From Clostridiaceae bacterium (GTDB lineage Bacteria; Bacillota; Clostridia; Oscillospirales; Acutalibacteraceae), in contig JAEDFL010000013.1 of the NCBI GenBank assembly GCA_016292785.1, positions 1 through 43,463 of the forward strand: a DNA stretch of 43,463 nucleotides, written 5' to 3'. Each line of letters starts with the position of its first letter. Position 1 is the stretch's first letter. The translations under genes were made by a program, and so were the position numbers. Below are positions 15,663 to 24,183 of the stretch, piece by piece. The notes under the pieces were generated by a model, which made no database searches, was not told the origin of the DNA, and worked only from the letters and a program-made list of their open reading frames with translations.

Positions 15663-17090
15663 TTAAAATTGGAAGTAAATAAAAGGACTTCCGCCCGTGT
15701 ATGCCAATCCGATCACAGCCATTATTTCAAGGAAAAACAGGAAAAGACCTTTTACCGTGCTGAGATCGTGACGGAAATAATATGCGTTAAGCGTGAATCT
15801 GCCGTTTTCTTCGGGGTGCTTTTTTGACTTCACGGCACACCAAATAACATAAAGTATTTCAATCACGACGGCAAACAGGAGCCAGAAATATATCTGCTGA
15901 ACTCCGCCGCTCCATATGAATATTTTTTTCAGAACACACAAAGCTGTTCCAAAGCTGTCCGCACGGAAGAATATCCAGCACAGGCATACGAATATATTGT
16001 TTATCAGTATCAGAACAGGGGCGGGAAGATGCTTTTTATCCCTGCGGCTTTTGGCGACCGCTTTATGAACACAGAGAGCCAGTCCGTGCAAAGTACCCCA
16101 GATAACGAAGGTCCAGCTTGCCCCATGCCACAATCCGCCGAGTATCATTGTAAGCATCAGATTGATATAGGTTCTTATCTTGCCCTTTCTGTTGCCGCCG
16201 AGCGGAATATACAGATATTCCTGAAGCCAGGTTGAAAGGCTTATGTGCCAGCGTTTCCAGAATTCGCTGGGATTTTTGGAAAGGTAGGGAAGATTGAAAT
16301 TCCTTTGCAGGTCGTAACCCATACACCTTGCACAGCCGATAGCCATATCCGAGTAACCCGAAAAATCGAAGTAAATCTGCAAAGCATAGGAAATAACGGC
16401 GAGTATAACTGTCAGCGACGAGTATGCCGCAGGTGCGGCAAAAACATCATCGACAAAGACCGAAAGCCGATCCGCCAGTACGATTTTTTTAAACATACCC
16501 ATTATAAAAATCTGTAATCCGGCTTCAAGTCCTTTAAGCGTTACTCTGCGATCCTGCTCAAGCTGAGGTAAAAAGTCCTGTGCCTTTACGATCGGACCGG
16601 CAACAAGCTGAGGGAAGAAGGAGATATAAAGCGCAACGTCAAGAAGCTTTGCAGGCTTTATTTTTTTGCGGTAAACGTCGATTGTGTAGCTCATCGACTG
16701 GAAGGTATAGAAAGAAATTCCGACAGGCAGAATTATATTCAGGCTTCGCATATTTTCTATTCCGAAAGCCGAACTGAACGAATCAAGGAAAAAGTTTGTG
16801 TATTTGAAGAATGCGAGAATCAAAAGGGGAACTGCGATGCCGACGGTTATGGCAAGCCTGCGATAGCGTTCATTGTCTAAGTGCTTCGCCGTGGAATATG
16901 CCACAACGGTTAGCAGAAGCATTAAAAAGCAAAAGCGCCAATCCCACCGGCCGTAAAAAACATAGCTTGCAACAAGCAGATAAACGTGGCGGAAAATCCG
17001 AGCCTTCGGACTGTGAAAAAGTCCCGAAACAGAGAGGACTGCGAGGGTTGCGAGGAATAGAATAATGAATTGAATACTTGTGAAGCTCAT
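15663..17090 (-). CDS. MBOAT family O-acyltransferase (AlgI/DltB type)
   Basis: This is a 475-aa polytopic membrane protein of the MBOAT family. Diagnostic features are YFDFSGYSDMAIGCARCMGY, FNLPYLSKNPSEFWKRWHIS and the catalytic-histidine segment GGLWHGASWTFVIWGTLHGL. It would pass acyl (usually acetyl) groups across the membrane for O-acylation of an extracellular polymer. The ATG overlaps the stop of the SGNH gene (ATGA), and MBOAT/SGNH pairs are the standard two-protein machines for polysaccharide acetylation. The target polymer is not identifiable here because no glycosyltransferases are nearby. Confidence 0.92.
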   Translation of the reverse strand: MSFTSIQFIILFLATLAVLSVSGLFHSPKARIFRHVYLLVASYVFYGRWDWRFCFLMLLLTVVAYSTAKHLDNERYRRLAITVGIAVPLLILAFFKYTNFFLDSFSSAFGIENMRSLNIILPVGISFYTFQSMSYTIDVYRKKIKPAKLLDVALYISFFPQLVAGPIVKAQDFLPQLEQDRRVTLKGLEAGLQIFIMGMFKKIVLADRLSVFVDDVFAAPAAYSSLTVILAVISYALQIYFDFSGYSDMAIGCARCMGYDLQRNFNLPYLSKNPSEFWKRWHISLSTWLQEYLYIPLGGNRKGKIRTYINLMLTMILGGLWHGASWTFVIWGTLHGLALCVHKAVAKSRRDKKHLPAPVLILINNIFVCLCWIFFRADSFGTALCVLKKIFIWSGGVQQIYFWLLFAVVIEILYVIWCAVKSKKHPEENGRFTLNAYYFRHDLSTVKGLFLFFLEIMAVIGLAYTGGSPFIYFQF

Positions 17091-18100
17091 TGTTTTTTAT
17101 CCCCCTCGCTTCGGTCGTTTTTTATTACGGCGGAAAGCCGCTCTGCAATAGCTCTGTGACCGTATTTGTTGAGGTGACCGAAACCGACAGCCGTGTTGCA
17201 AAAGCCGTTCGGGAGAACCTTTTCCTCCTCGTACATTTTCAGGAAATCGTCTGACATATCAATAAAGATGATGTTATTGTTTTCACATACCTCCTGCAAT
17301 TTTAAAGCCGTGTTATTATCCTTGTATACGGTTGCCGAGCCGTCCGGATTGAGTGAGAGGCTCGGATGGTAGAAGATTATCGGTTTAACACCGTGCTTTT
17401 CACAAATTTCGTGAATGTGTGAAGCTAAATTCCGGTAGGAGGATAAGGTTATATTTTCTTCGGCAGGAGCTTGAGCACTTCCGAAATCCTCCGATGAGGT
17501 ATTACCGGCTCTCCATTTCTTGAGTTGAGAATACATAAGCTTGAAATACGGAAATTTTTGAAGCTCAAAAAGAAGTCCGCTGTCGTAGGACGGCAAGGCT
17601 TCCATTTCTCCCGAAAGGCATTTTTCAATTTCCTCTTCAAAAAAGGTTGTTGAAACGGTTTCGATTATAACATAATCCGTCGGCTTCATCACGGAAAGCG
17701 CATTCTCAAGATTTTTGACATTTGTCAGAAGTCCGTGTCCCGATGTGCCGATGTTATAGACCGTCAGCCCCGTCAATTCAGACAGGATTCGGGGAGCCGA
17801 CTGCTCATAAAGGATATTTGTACCCTCCATATGAGAAGAGCCCATAACGAGTATATTCATTTTTTTGTCGGGAGCGGAGCTGTCGTTGTAGAAACCGTTC
17901 CGGTCGGTTTTGTGCCACGCAATGCCTTCGATCATTGTTCCCGTGAAGCTGTTGCTCAACCAGCGATAATCGGTTACGCCTGTTTCGTTTGTTATGTGTA
18001 TGCCGGGATTGTAATAGATAAGACATACCGCACAGGCAACCGAAAAGGCTAAAACACCTGCAAGTACGGCTTTGGAAAGCCATTTGATTTTCTGTTTCAC
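17087..18100 (-). CDS. SGNH-hydrolase-like acyltransferase partner of the MBOAT protein
   Basis: This is a 337-aa protein with one N-terminal membrane anchor (AVLAGVLAFSVACAVCLIYY) and an extracytoplasmic SGNH domain. The block with the catalytic Ser is ILVMGSSHMEGTN (about residue 88), and the C-terminal block GHLNKYGHRAIAERL supplies the catalytic His in the D/N-x-x-H-like position. It is the AlgJ/AlgX/DltD-type component that would complete acyl transfer outside. The start is GTG at 18100 behind GAAGGATG, 8 nt after the VanZ-like gene's stop. Confidence 0.85.
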   Translation of the reverse strand: MKQKIKWLSKAVLAGVLAFSVACAVCLIYYNPGIHITNETGVTDYRWLSNSFTGTMIEGIAWHKTDRNGFYNDSSAPDKKMNILVMGSSHMEGTNILYEQSAPRILSELTGLTVYNIGTSGHGLLTNVKNLENALSVMKPTDYVIIETVSTTFFEEEIEKCLSGEMEALPSYDSGLLFELQKFPYFKLMYSQLKKWRAGNTSSEDFGSAQAPAEENITLSSYRNLASHIHEICEKHGVKPIIFYHPSLSLNPDGSATVYKDNNTALKLQEVCENNNIIFIDMSDDFLKMYEEEKVLPNGFCNTAVGFGHLNKYGHRAIAERLSAVIKNDRSEGDKKQ

Positions 18101-18108
18101 TCAGCTTT

Positions 18109-18576
18109 TCATCCTTCCGTCCGAAATTGAGTTTTCTTGGTTTTGCTTTTTTGCAGTTTTTTTATCAGGAAAGCTATCAGCAAAAAGATCAGTATTCCAA
18201 CTGCGCTTCCGCAGGTGTCGATGAAAATGTCAAACACACGGCAGGCTCTTTCGGGCACAAAATACTGGTGAATTTCGTCTCCGAGAGCGTAGACGGCACA
18301 GGGGATAATGGAAACAAAATTACGCTTTCCGAAAGAAAAATAAATTGCTCCGCTCATACAAAAACCGAGTGTGGCGTATTCTGCAAAATGAGCAATTTTA
18401 CGCAGTACATTGTGAGAAATAACATTGCCGATGTATTCGATAATAACGCTGAGAAGTCCCTCGCTGACCTGCTTCGATTCCTCTCCCGTTTCAGAAGAAA
18501 ATCTGAAAATAACATACATTATCACGGCGCAGAGAAGCCAGAAAAAAACTGCGCCGAATATCCTTGCATTCTTCAT
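18109..18576 (-). CDS. VanZ-like membrane protein
   Basis: This is a 155-aa protein with four predicted membrane segments and the VanZ pattern: RFSSETGEESKQVS after the first segment, NVLRKIAHFAEYATLGF in the middle, and DEIHQYFVPERACRVFDIFIDTCGSAVG. VanZ-like proteins are associated with the cell envelope and teicoplanin tolerance, but most have no proven activity. It overlaps the upstream lipoprotein gene by one base (TGATG) and is part of its operon. Confidence 0.88.
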   Translation of the reverse strand: MKNARIFGAVFFWLLCAVIMYVIFRFSSETGEESKQVSEGLLSVIIEYIGNVISHNVLRKIAHFAEYATLGFCMSGAIYFSFGKRNFVSIIPCAVYALGDEIHQYFVPERACRVFDIFIDTCGSAVGILIFLLIAFLIKKLQKSKTKKTQFRTEG

Positions 18577-20204
18577 CAGCTATGTGCTCCCGAAATCAGA
18601 CATACACTTTCAAAGGCAGGGGAGAAGTACAGTCCCTCAACTCCCTTGTTGACCGCCGCAAAGGATGAGCCGGAAAACATCGGCAGAAATACGGCCTTGT
18701 CAAGTATGAGCTTTTCCGCCTTGGCACAGCCTGCAATGATCTCACTGCCCGAATAGGTGCTTGTTATCGCTTTGAGAGTGTTGTCGTAGTCCTTATCAGA
18801 GAAGCCGAAGAAGTTTGACGAGCTGTCCGTCATAAACTTTTTCAGCGTGTCGGTAACGGTGGACGAATCGGTGGTTATTTTATGATATATTATCTGATAG
18901 CTTGTGTTGTAGATCGAAGTGCCGATTTCATCTGCGGTTTTGACCTCTACCTTTGCAAGGATAGAGGTTGAGAAAAGCCTTTGCCAGTTCTGAATGGTTT
19001 TTTGCATCAGCGGAGCATTTTCCTCCGTGCAGGTGACGGTTATTTCGGCAGTTGTAATGTCGAGTGCCTTCAATCCCTTTTTCCAAAGTCCGACAGCCTG
19101 CTTTTCGTCATAAGCTATGCCGCCGATATTGCCTGCGGCTTCACGGTAAGAGCTTTCTCCGTAGCGAACGCAGTCGGGCACAATTCCATTGGTGAAAGCG
19201 TTGCTTTCGGAGGAGGTCAGCTCGTCCGTCTTTGTCGCCATAACGAGAGCACGGCGCATATCCTCGTTGGAGAGAACAGAATTGCCGCAGTTGAAGCAAA
19301 GCCCGTAGACCGTGTTGCTGACCGAATATTCAGTCAGCTTATCGTAGTCGCTGAGCTCCTCACGGGAATAATCCGTCAGAAAGGCGCAGTCATAGGTGCG
19401 CTGTCTGATCTTCTTTACAACGGAGGCTTCCTCGGTGTTGACATAGAAATAAACCTCGTCGGGACTTACCTTGAAATTGCCCTTGTATTCGTCGTTCTTA
19501 TACATCGAGAGGGTGTTGTCCTCCGCCCAGCGTGAAAGGTAAAACGGTCCGTTGCAGAAGGTGTATTTAAGGTCAAGTCCGTATTTTGCGTGAGTAGCCT
19601 TGAAAAATTCCTCATGGCAGGGCATGGCGACGGGCAGGGTGAGAATACGCAGAAAATCGGGATCGGCTCGCTGTAAGGTTATAACGAGCGTTTGATCGTC
19701 CCGAGCCTGAACGCCGAGAGATGTAACCTGAGCCTTGCCTGAGTTCACGGCAGACGCATTTTTAATTGAGAAGAGCTTTTCGGCATCGGTTGACTGAGTT
19801 GCGGGATCGACGGTACGCCTGAGACCGAATACAAAGTCGTCGGCGATGACCTGAGTGCGGTAGGTGTCCTTATAATCCTCGGGAAGAATATCCTTGAAGG
19901 AGTTGAGAAGCTTCCAATGGGTGTTATTTCTGAGATGGAAGGTGTAGGTCAGTCCGTCGGCCGAAATATCCCACGATTCGGCAACGCCCGGCACTATCTT
20001 GTAATCCTTATCAAGTCTGACAAGTCCCTCGAAGCAGTTGGCGATCAGGAGCTTTGATTCGTCGGTTTCCGCAACCTGGGGATCAAGACACATCGGATCC
20101 CCGTCGATGGGCATGATTATAACCTCCTCGCTGTCTCCTCCGCAGGCGCAAAGGCTGACGGCAATAACGAGGGCAAGAATCAGAGATAATGCTTTTTTGA
20201 ACAT
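18576..20204 (-). CDS. orphan family 5 (OppA/DppA-type) substrate-binding lipoprotein
   Basis: This 542-aa lipoprotein has an N-terminus of KKALSLILALVIAVS with lipobox LCAC. The family 5 solute-binding signature is clear: PIDGDPMCLDPQVAETDES, then LVRLDKDYKIVPGVAESWD and LTYTFHLRNNTHW. Members bind oligopeptides or other ligands for ABC importers. No permease or ATPase gene is adjacent; instead the next genes are VanZ-like, SGNH and MBOAT. It may share a transporter encoded elsewhere or work as a sensor or receptor for the envelope genes behind it (inference). Confidence 0.9.
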   Translation of the reverse strand: MFKKALSLILALVIAVSLCACGGDSEEVIIMPIDGDPMCLDPQVAETDESKLLIANCFEGLVRLDKDYKIVPGVAESWDISADGLTYTFHLRNNTHWKLLNSFKDILPEDYKDTYRTQVIADDFVFGLRRTVDPATQSTDAEKLFSIKNASAVNSGKAQVTSLGVQARDDQTLVITLQRADPDFLRILTLPVAMPCHEEFFKATHAKYGLDLKYTFCNGPFYLSRWAEDNTLSMYKNDEYKGNFKVSPDEVYFYVNTEEASVVKKIRQRTYDCAFLTDYSREELSDYDKLTEYSVSNTVYGLCFNCGNSVLSNEDMRRALVMATKTDELTSSESNAFTNGIVPDCVRYGESSYREAAGNIGGIAYDEKQAVGLWKKGLKALDITTAEITVTCTEENAPLMQKTIQNWQRLFSTSILAKVEVKTADEIGTSIYNTSYQIIYHKITTDSSTVTDTLKKFMTDSSSNFFGFSDKDYDNTLKAITSTYSGSEIIAGCAKAEKLILDKAVFLPMFSGSSFAAVNKGVEGLYFSPAFESVCLISGAHS

Positions 20205-20246
20205 ATAAAAAACCTCCGAAAAGGGTATCTTAAAATAATTATAAAC

Positions 20247-20270
20247 ATTATAGCAAATTCATACAAAAAA
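20247..20270 (-). promoter_or_regulatory. promoter of the lipoprotein-VanZ-SGNH-MBOAT operon
   Basis: On the minus strand a TATAAT (20247-20252) has a weak TGGTAT -35 17 bp upstream. It is divergent from the rmuC promoter. Confidence 0.5.
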
Positions 20271-20298
20271 TACCAGCTATTTTTGAAAAGAAAAAGGA

Positions 20299-20327
20299 TT
20301 GTAAATTTTTATATATTTTGGTATAAT
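20299..20327 (+). promoter_or_regulatory. promoter of rmuC
   Basis: TTGTAA (20299-20304), a 17-bp spacer and TATAAT (20322-20327). The expected start near 20334 is too close to an ATG at 20343 to leave a ribosome site, which supports the start at 20361. Confidence 0.65.
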
Positions 20328-20360
20328 TATATAACTTAAACTATGCCCGGGAGTGATGCT

Positions 20361-21677
20361 ATGTCTGATACAATAGCTTACATAAGCCTTGTTATTCTTA
20401 TTCTGCTTTCTGTTATATCGGTATACACATTGCTTCAGGTCAAAAAGCTGAAAGCCTCGGCTTCGTCCGAGACGGATAAACAGCTCTCCGAAATACTGAC
20501 GCTTATACGGCAGAATTACGGAAGCAATGCCGAGGAATTTGAACGTAACAGACGTGAAACGGCGGAGTCACTCAATGCGATGACTGAGCGTCTTGACGCC
20601 ATGACACGTCAGAATTACGAAACTCTCCTGAAGCTGAACAAGGATATGACGGATTCGCTCAATCTGATACGCACGGTCGGCTCCGAGCAGAACGAGAAGC
20701 AGACGCGGACTGTTGAAGCGGCGATCGCAAGGATGCAGGAAAGCAACGAGAAGAAGCTCGATCAGATGAGGGCAACCGTTGATGAGAAGCTGACTTCAAC
20801 ACTTTCGACAAGGCTTGATTCCTCGTTCAAAACCGTTTCCGAACAGCTTGAAAATGTATATAAATCCCTCGGTGAGATGAAGGAGCTTTCGACGGGAGTT
20901 ACAACGAACGTTACCGCCCTCAACAGAGTTCTTACTAATGTCAAGGCGAGGGGAACGTGGGCTGAAATTCAGCTTGAGGGAATACTGGATCAGACGATAC
21001 CGAATATGTATGTCAGGAACTATTCACCGGGCGACAGCTCAAAGGACGTTGTTGAATTTGCGGTGAAGATCCCGTCCTCCGACGATCCGACAAGATTCAC
21101 TTATCTGCCGATCGACTCAAAGTTCCCGATGGAGGATTACCGCAGGGTTTGCGAAGCGGCGGACAATGCGGATTCGGCGGCTCTCGCTTCGGCAAGAAAG
21201 GCTCTTGAGGACAGGGTGCTCCAAGAGGCTAAAACCATTACAAAATATATTCACGTTCCGGAGACTACACCGTTTGCCATTCTCTACCTTGCGACCGAGG
21301 GGCTATATGCCGAGATTACCTCGTCAAACACGGGTATTGTGGACAGAATACAGCGTGAAAACATAATGATAGCCGGCCCGACAACGATAATTGCCCTGCT
21401 TAATTCCCTTTCAATGGGATTTAAGGCGGTTGCGATCAACGAAAAGGCGAACGAGGTCAGAAAGCTCCTTGCTGCGGCAAAGTCGCAGTATGAAAAGTTC
21501 GGCTTCGTTCTTGACAAGGCGAAGAAGAAAATTGACGATGCAGGCAGATCGCTTTCGGAGGCTCAGGACAGGAACAGGATAATTCAGAAGAAGCTGAAAA
21601 GTGTTGAAGAAATTGATTCGTCTCAGGCCGAAAGACTATTGGAAATAAATTCGGATATTTCTGACGATGAAGAATAA
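20361..21677 (+). CDS. rmuC: RmuC family DNA recombination protein
   Basis: This is a 438-aa protein with one N-terminal membrane segment (IAYISLVILILLSVISVYTLL), a long coiled coil (about residues 30-185, heptad-rich with many Glu/Lys/Gln) and the conserved RmuC nuclease-like domain (about 190-400: KARGTWAEIQLEGIL, YLPIDSKFPMEDYRR, TPFAILYLATEGLYAE). RmuC limits inversion at short inverted repeats in E. coli; its biochemical activity is thought to be nucleolytic. ATG 20361 is chosen because CGGGAG is 7-8 nt upstream. The gene is monocistronic or leads the GH3 gene (27-40 nt gap). Confidence 0.92.
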   Translation: MSDTIAYISLVILILLSVISVYTLLQVKKLKASASSETDKQLSEILTLIRQNYGSNAEEFERNRRETAESLNAMTERLDAMTRQNYETLLKLNKDMTDSLNLIRTVGSEQNEKQTRTVEAAIARMQESNEKKLDQMRATVDEKLTSTLSTRLDSSFKTVSEQLENVYKSLGEMKELSTGVTTNVTALNRVLTNVKARGTWAEIQLEGILDQTIPNMYVRNYSPGDSSKDVVEFAVKIPSSDDPTRFTYLPIDSKFPMEDYRRVCEAADNADSAALASARKALEDRVLQEAKTITKYIHVPETTPFAILYLATEGLYAEITSSNTGIVDRIQRENIMIAGPTTIIALLNSLSMGFKAVAINEKANEVRKLLAAAKSQYEKFGFVLDKAKKKIDDAGRSLSEAQDRNRIIQKKLKSVEEIDSSQAERLLEINSDISDDEE

Positions 21678-21716
21678 ATGTGAATTACAGCTAAGCGGAA
21701 AGGAATGGTCACAAGT

Positions 21717-24161
21717 ATGTTAAAACATCAGGAGCTTATCTCACAGATGTCGCTTGAGGAAAAAGCGTCTCTCTGCTCGGGAAAGGATTTCTGGCATCTC
21801 AAGAGCATCAAGCGTCTCGGACTTAAAGAGATTATGGTCTGTGACGGCCCTCACGGTCTCAGAAAGCAGAATTCAGAGAACAAGGAGGTCGGATTGGGCA
21901 ACAGCTATCCGGCAACATGTTTCCCGACGGCGGTCACAACCGCCTGTTCATGGGACAGGGATCTGATTTACAAAATGGGACAGGCACTCGGTGAGGAGTG
22001 CTTACAGCACGAGGTCAGCGTTCTTCTCGGCCCCGGAGTGAATATGAAGCGATCTCCCCTGTGCGGAAGAAATTTCGAGTATTTCTCGGAGGATCCCGAG
22101 CTTGCAGGTGAAATGGGTGCGGCGTTTATCGCAGGCGTTCAGTCAATGGGAGTCGGCACGGCTCTCAAGCATTTTGCCGGAAACAGCCAGGAAATGAAGA
22201 GAATGACCTCCAACAGCATAATTGATGACCGTGCGCTTAGAGAAATCTATCTCAGAGCCTTTGAAAAGGCGGTCAAGAAGAGCCAGCCGTGGATGGTTAT
22301 GAATGCTTACAATCTGCTCAACGGCGAATATTGCTCGGAAAACGATAAGCTCCAGAATAAGATCCTTCGTGATGAGTGGGGCTTTGAGGGTGCGGTTGTA
22401 AGCGACTGGGGTGCGGTAAACGAGCGTGTTAAAGGTCTCAACGCAGGCAACGATCTTGAAATGCCTTCATCGGGCGGAGTTAACGACGCAAAGATTGTTG
22501 AGGCTGTCAAGTGCGGCGTTATTGACGAAAAAACGCTTGACGAGAGAGTCGATAAGCTTGTCGATATCATTCTCAAGGGTGTTGCGAATAAAAAGCCGGG
22601 TTATAAATATGATGTTGAAGCTCACAACCTCCTTGCAAGACAGATCGCAGAGCAGTCAATGGTACTGCTTAAAAATGAGGACGGTATTCTGCCGCTCAGA
22701 CAGAATGACGGCGGTTATGTTGCCGTTATCGGTGCTTTTGCCGACGCACCCCGTTATCAGGGCGCCGGAAGCTCAATTATCAATCCGACAAAGATTGACA
22801 GCGGTAAAAGAGCGTTCAACAATTCGCCGATCAATGTTAAATTTGCCGACGGCTATGACCGCAAGGGCAAGAGGAAAAATGAGGACGCTTACATAACCGA
22901 GGCATGTAATCTTGCAAAGAATGCTTCGTGCGCCGTGCTTTTCATCGGACTTACCGATGATTATGAGTCCGAGGGCTTTGACAGAAGCACTATGAAACTT
23001 CCCGAGGGACACAACAGGCTTGTTGAGGCTGTCAGCCGTGTGAATGAGAATATTGTCGTTGTGCTTGAGGGCGGATCGCCTGTTGAAATGCCGTGGGCAG
23101 ATAATGTCAAGGCTATTCTCAATGCCTACCTTGGCGGACAGTCGGTTTCGCCTGCCGTTGTAGATGTGCTGACAGGTATGGCTAATCCCTGCGGCAAGCT
23201 TGCGGAAACCTATCCTATCTGCCTCAAGGACACTCCGACTGCGTTCAGATATCCTGATTCTGATGAAAATGTTCAGTACCGTGAGAGTATTTTCATCGGT
23301 TACAGATACTATGACAAGACAGAGAAAAATGTCAGATTCCCGTTCGGTTACGGTCTTTCCTACACAAGCTTTGAATATTCCGATATGAAGCTCAAAAAGA
23401 AGAACCTTGCAAAAGGCGAGGGCGCAACAGTTACATTGAAGGTTAAGAACACCGGTGACGTTGCAGGCTCGGAGATCGCTCAGGTCTATGTTTCAAAGCC
23501 CGAGAGCAAGGTGTTCAGAGCACCCAAGGAGCTTAAAGGCTTTGCAAAGGTTACTCTTGAGCCGGGCGAGGAGAAGAAGGTCACCGTTGAGCTTGACGAC
23601 AGAGCGTTCAGCTTCTGGAACACACAGACGGATGACTGGAGCGTTGAGAGCGGAGAATATAAGATCCTTGTCGGCTCGTCCTCAAGGGATATCAGGCTTG
23701 AAGCTGAGCTCAAAATGAAGTCCGAGGACGATGCGGATATAGTCGATATGAGAGATACGGCGGAGGTTTATTATAACGGCGATCCCGCAAGGGCAACCGA
23801 AAAGGACTTCAAAGCGGTCTACGGCGGAGAATTTAAGCTTGCTCCGGAGGTGACGAAGGACAGCCTTAACAATACAATAGAGAGCTGTAAGGACAAGGGA
23901 CTTGCAAAGTTTATTTACAACACGGTTGATCTTGCAATGAAGCCTATGGGCGGCATCAGCGGTTCAATGATGGCGAACACGATTATGCAGACTCCCGTAA
24001 GGAACTTTATCTGTATGAGCGGCGGTCTTTTTACCGAGGATATGGCAGACGGACTTCTCAAGCTGTTTGACGGTAAGGACGTAGGAAAGGGAGTCGGTAA
24101 GATAGCCAAGGGTGTTCCTCATGCTCTTGCCAACCTCAAGACATTGCTTAAATCAATATAA
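21717..24161 (+). CDS. GH3 beta-glucosidase
   Basis: This is an about 814-aa glycoside hydrolase family 3 enzyme without a signal peptide. The order is the (beta/alpha)8 domain (residues 1-290), with nucleophile Asp in VVSDWGAVNERV at about residue 229. An alpha/beta sandwich follows (VVLEGGSPVEMPWADNVKAI), then a fibronectin III-like domain (GDVAGSEIAQVYVSKPE). The start MLKHQELISQMSLEEK is the usual family start; an ATG at 21705 is directly abutting the AAAGGA. About 90 C-terminal residues after the Fn3-like domain (from MKPMGGISGSMMANTIMQTP) are an extension I do not recognise. It removes terminal beta-glucosyl residues from imported oligosaccharides; other beta-linked sugars are possible. 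Confidence 0.92.
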   Translation: MLKHQELISQMSLEEKASLCSGKDFWHLKSIKRLGLKEIMVCDGPHGLRKQNSENKEVGLGNSYPATCFPTAVTTACSWDRDLIYKMGQALGEECLQHEVSVLLGPGVNMKRSPLCGRNFEYFSEDPELAGEMGAAFIAGVQSMGVGTALKHFAGNSQEMKRMTSNSIIDDRALREIYLRAFEKAVKKSQPWMVMNAYNLLNGEYCSENDKLQNKILRDEWGFEGAVVSDWGAVNERVKGLNAGNDLEMPSSGGVNDAKIVEAVKCGVIDEKTLDERVDKLVDIILKGVANKKPGYKYDVEAHNLLARQIAEQSMVLLKNEDGILPLRQNDGGYVAVIGAFADAPRYQGAGSSIINPTKIDSGKRAFNNSPINVKFADGYDRKGKRKNEDAYITEACNLAKNASCAVLFIGLTDDYESEGFDRSTMKLPEGHNRLVEAVSRVNENIVVVLEGGSPVEMPWADNVKAILNAYLGGQSVSPAVVDVLTGMANPCGKLAETYPICLKDTPTAFRYPDSDENVQYRESIFIGYRYYDKTEKNVRFPFGYGLSYTSFEYSDMKLKKKNLAKGEGATVTLKVKNTGDVAGSEIAQVYVSKPESKVFRAPKELKGFAKVTLEPGEEKKVTVELDDRAFSFWNTQTDDWSVESGEYKILVGSSSRDIRLEAELKMKSEDDADIVDMRDTAEVYYNGDPARATEKDFKAVYGGEFKLAPEVTKDSLNNTIESCKDKGLAKFIYNTVDLAMKPMGGISGSMMANTIMQTPVRNFICMSGGLFTEDMADGLLKLFDGKDVGKGVGKIAKGVPHALANLKTLLKSI

Positions 24162-24183
24162 ATTTCAGAAAGGCTTAATTAAA

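Noticed and set aside
24112..24183. Earlier start of the double phosphoesterase inside the GH3 gene
   Set aside because: It would bury the signal peptide 24 residues from the N-terminus; ATG 24184 has a ribosome site and gives a normal signal sequence.
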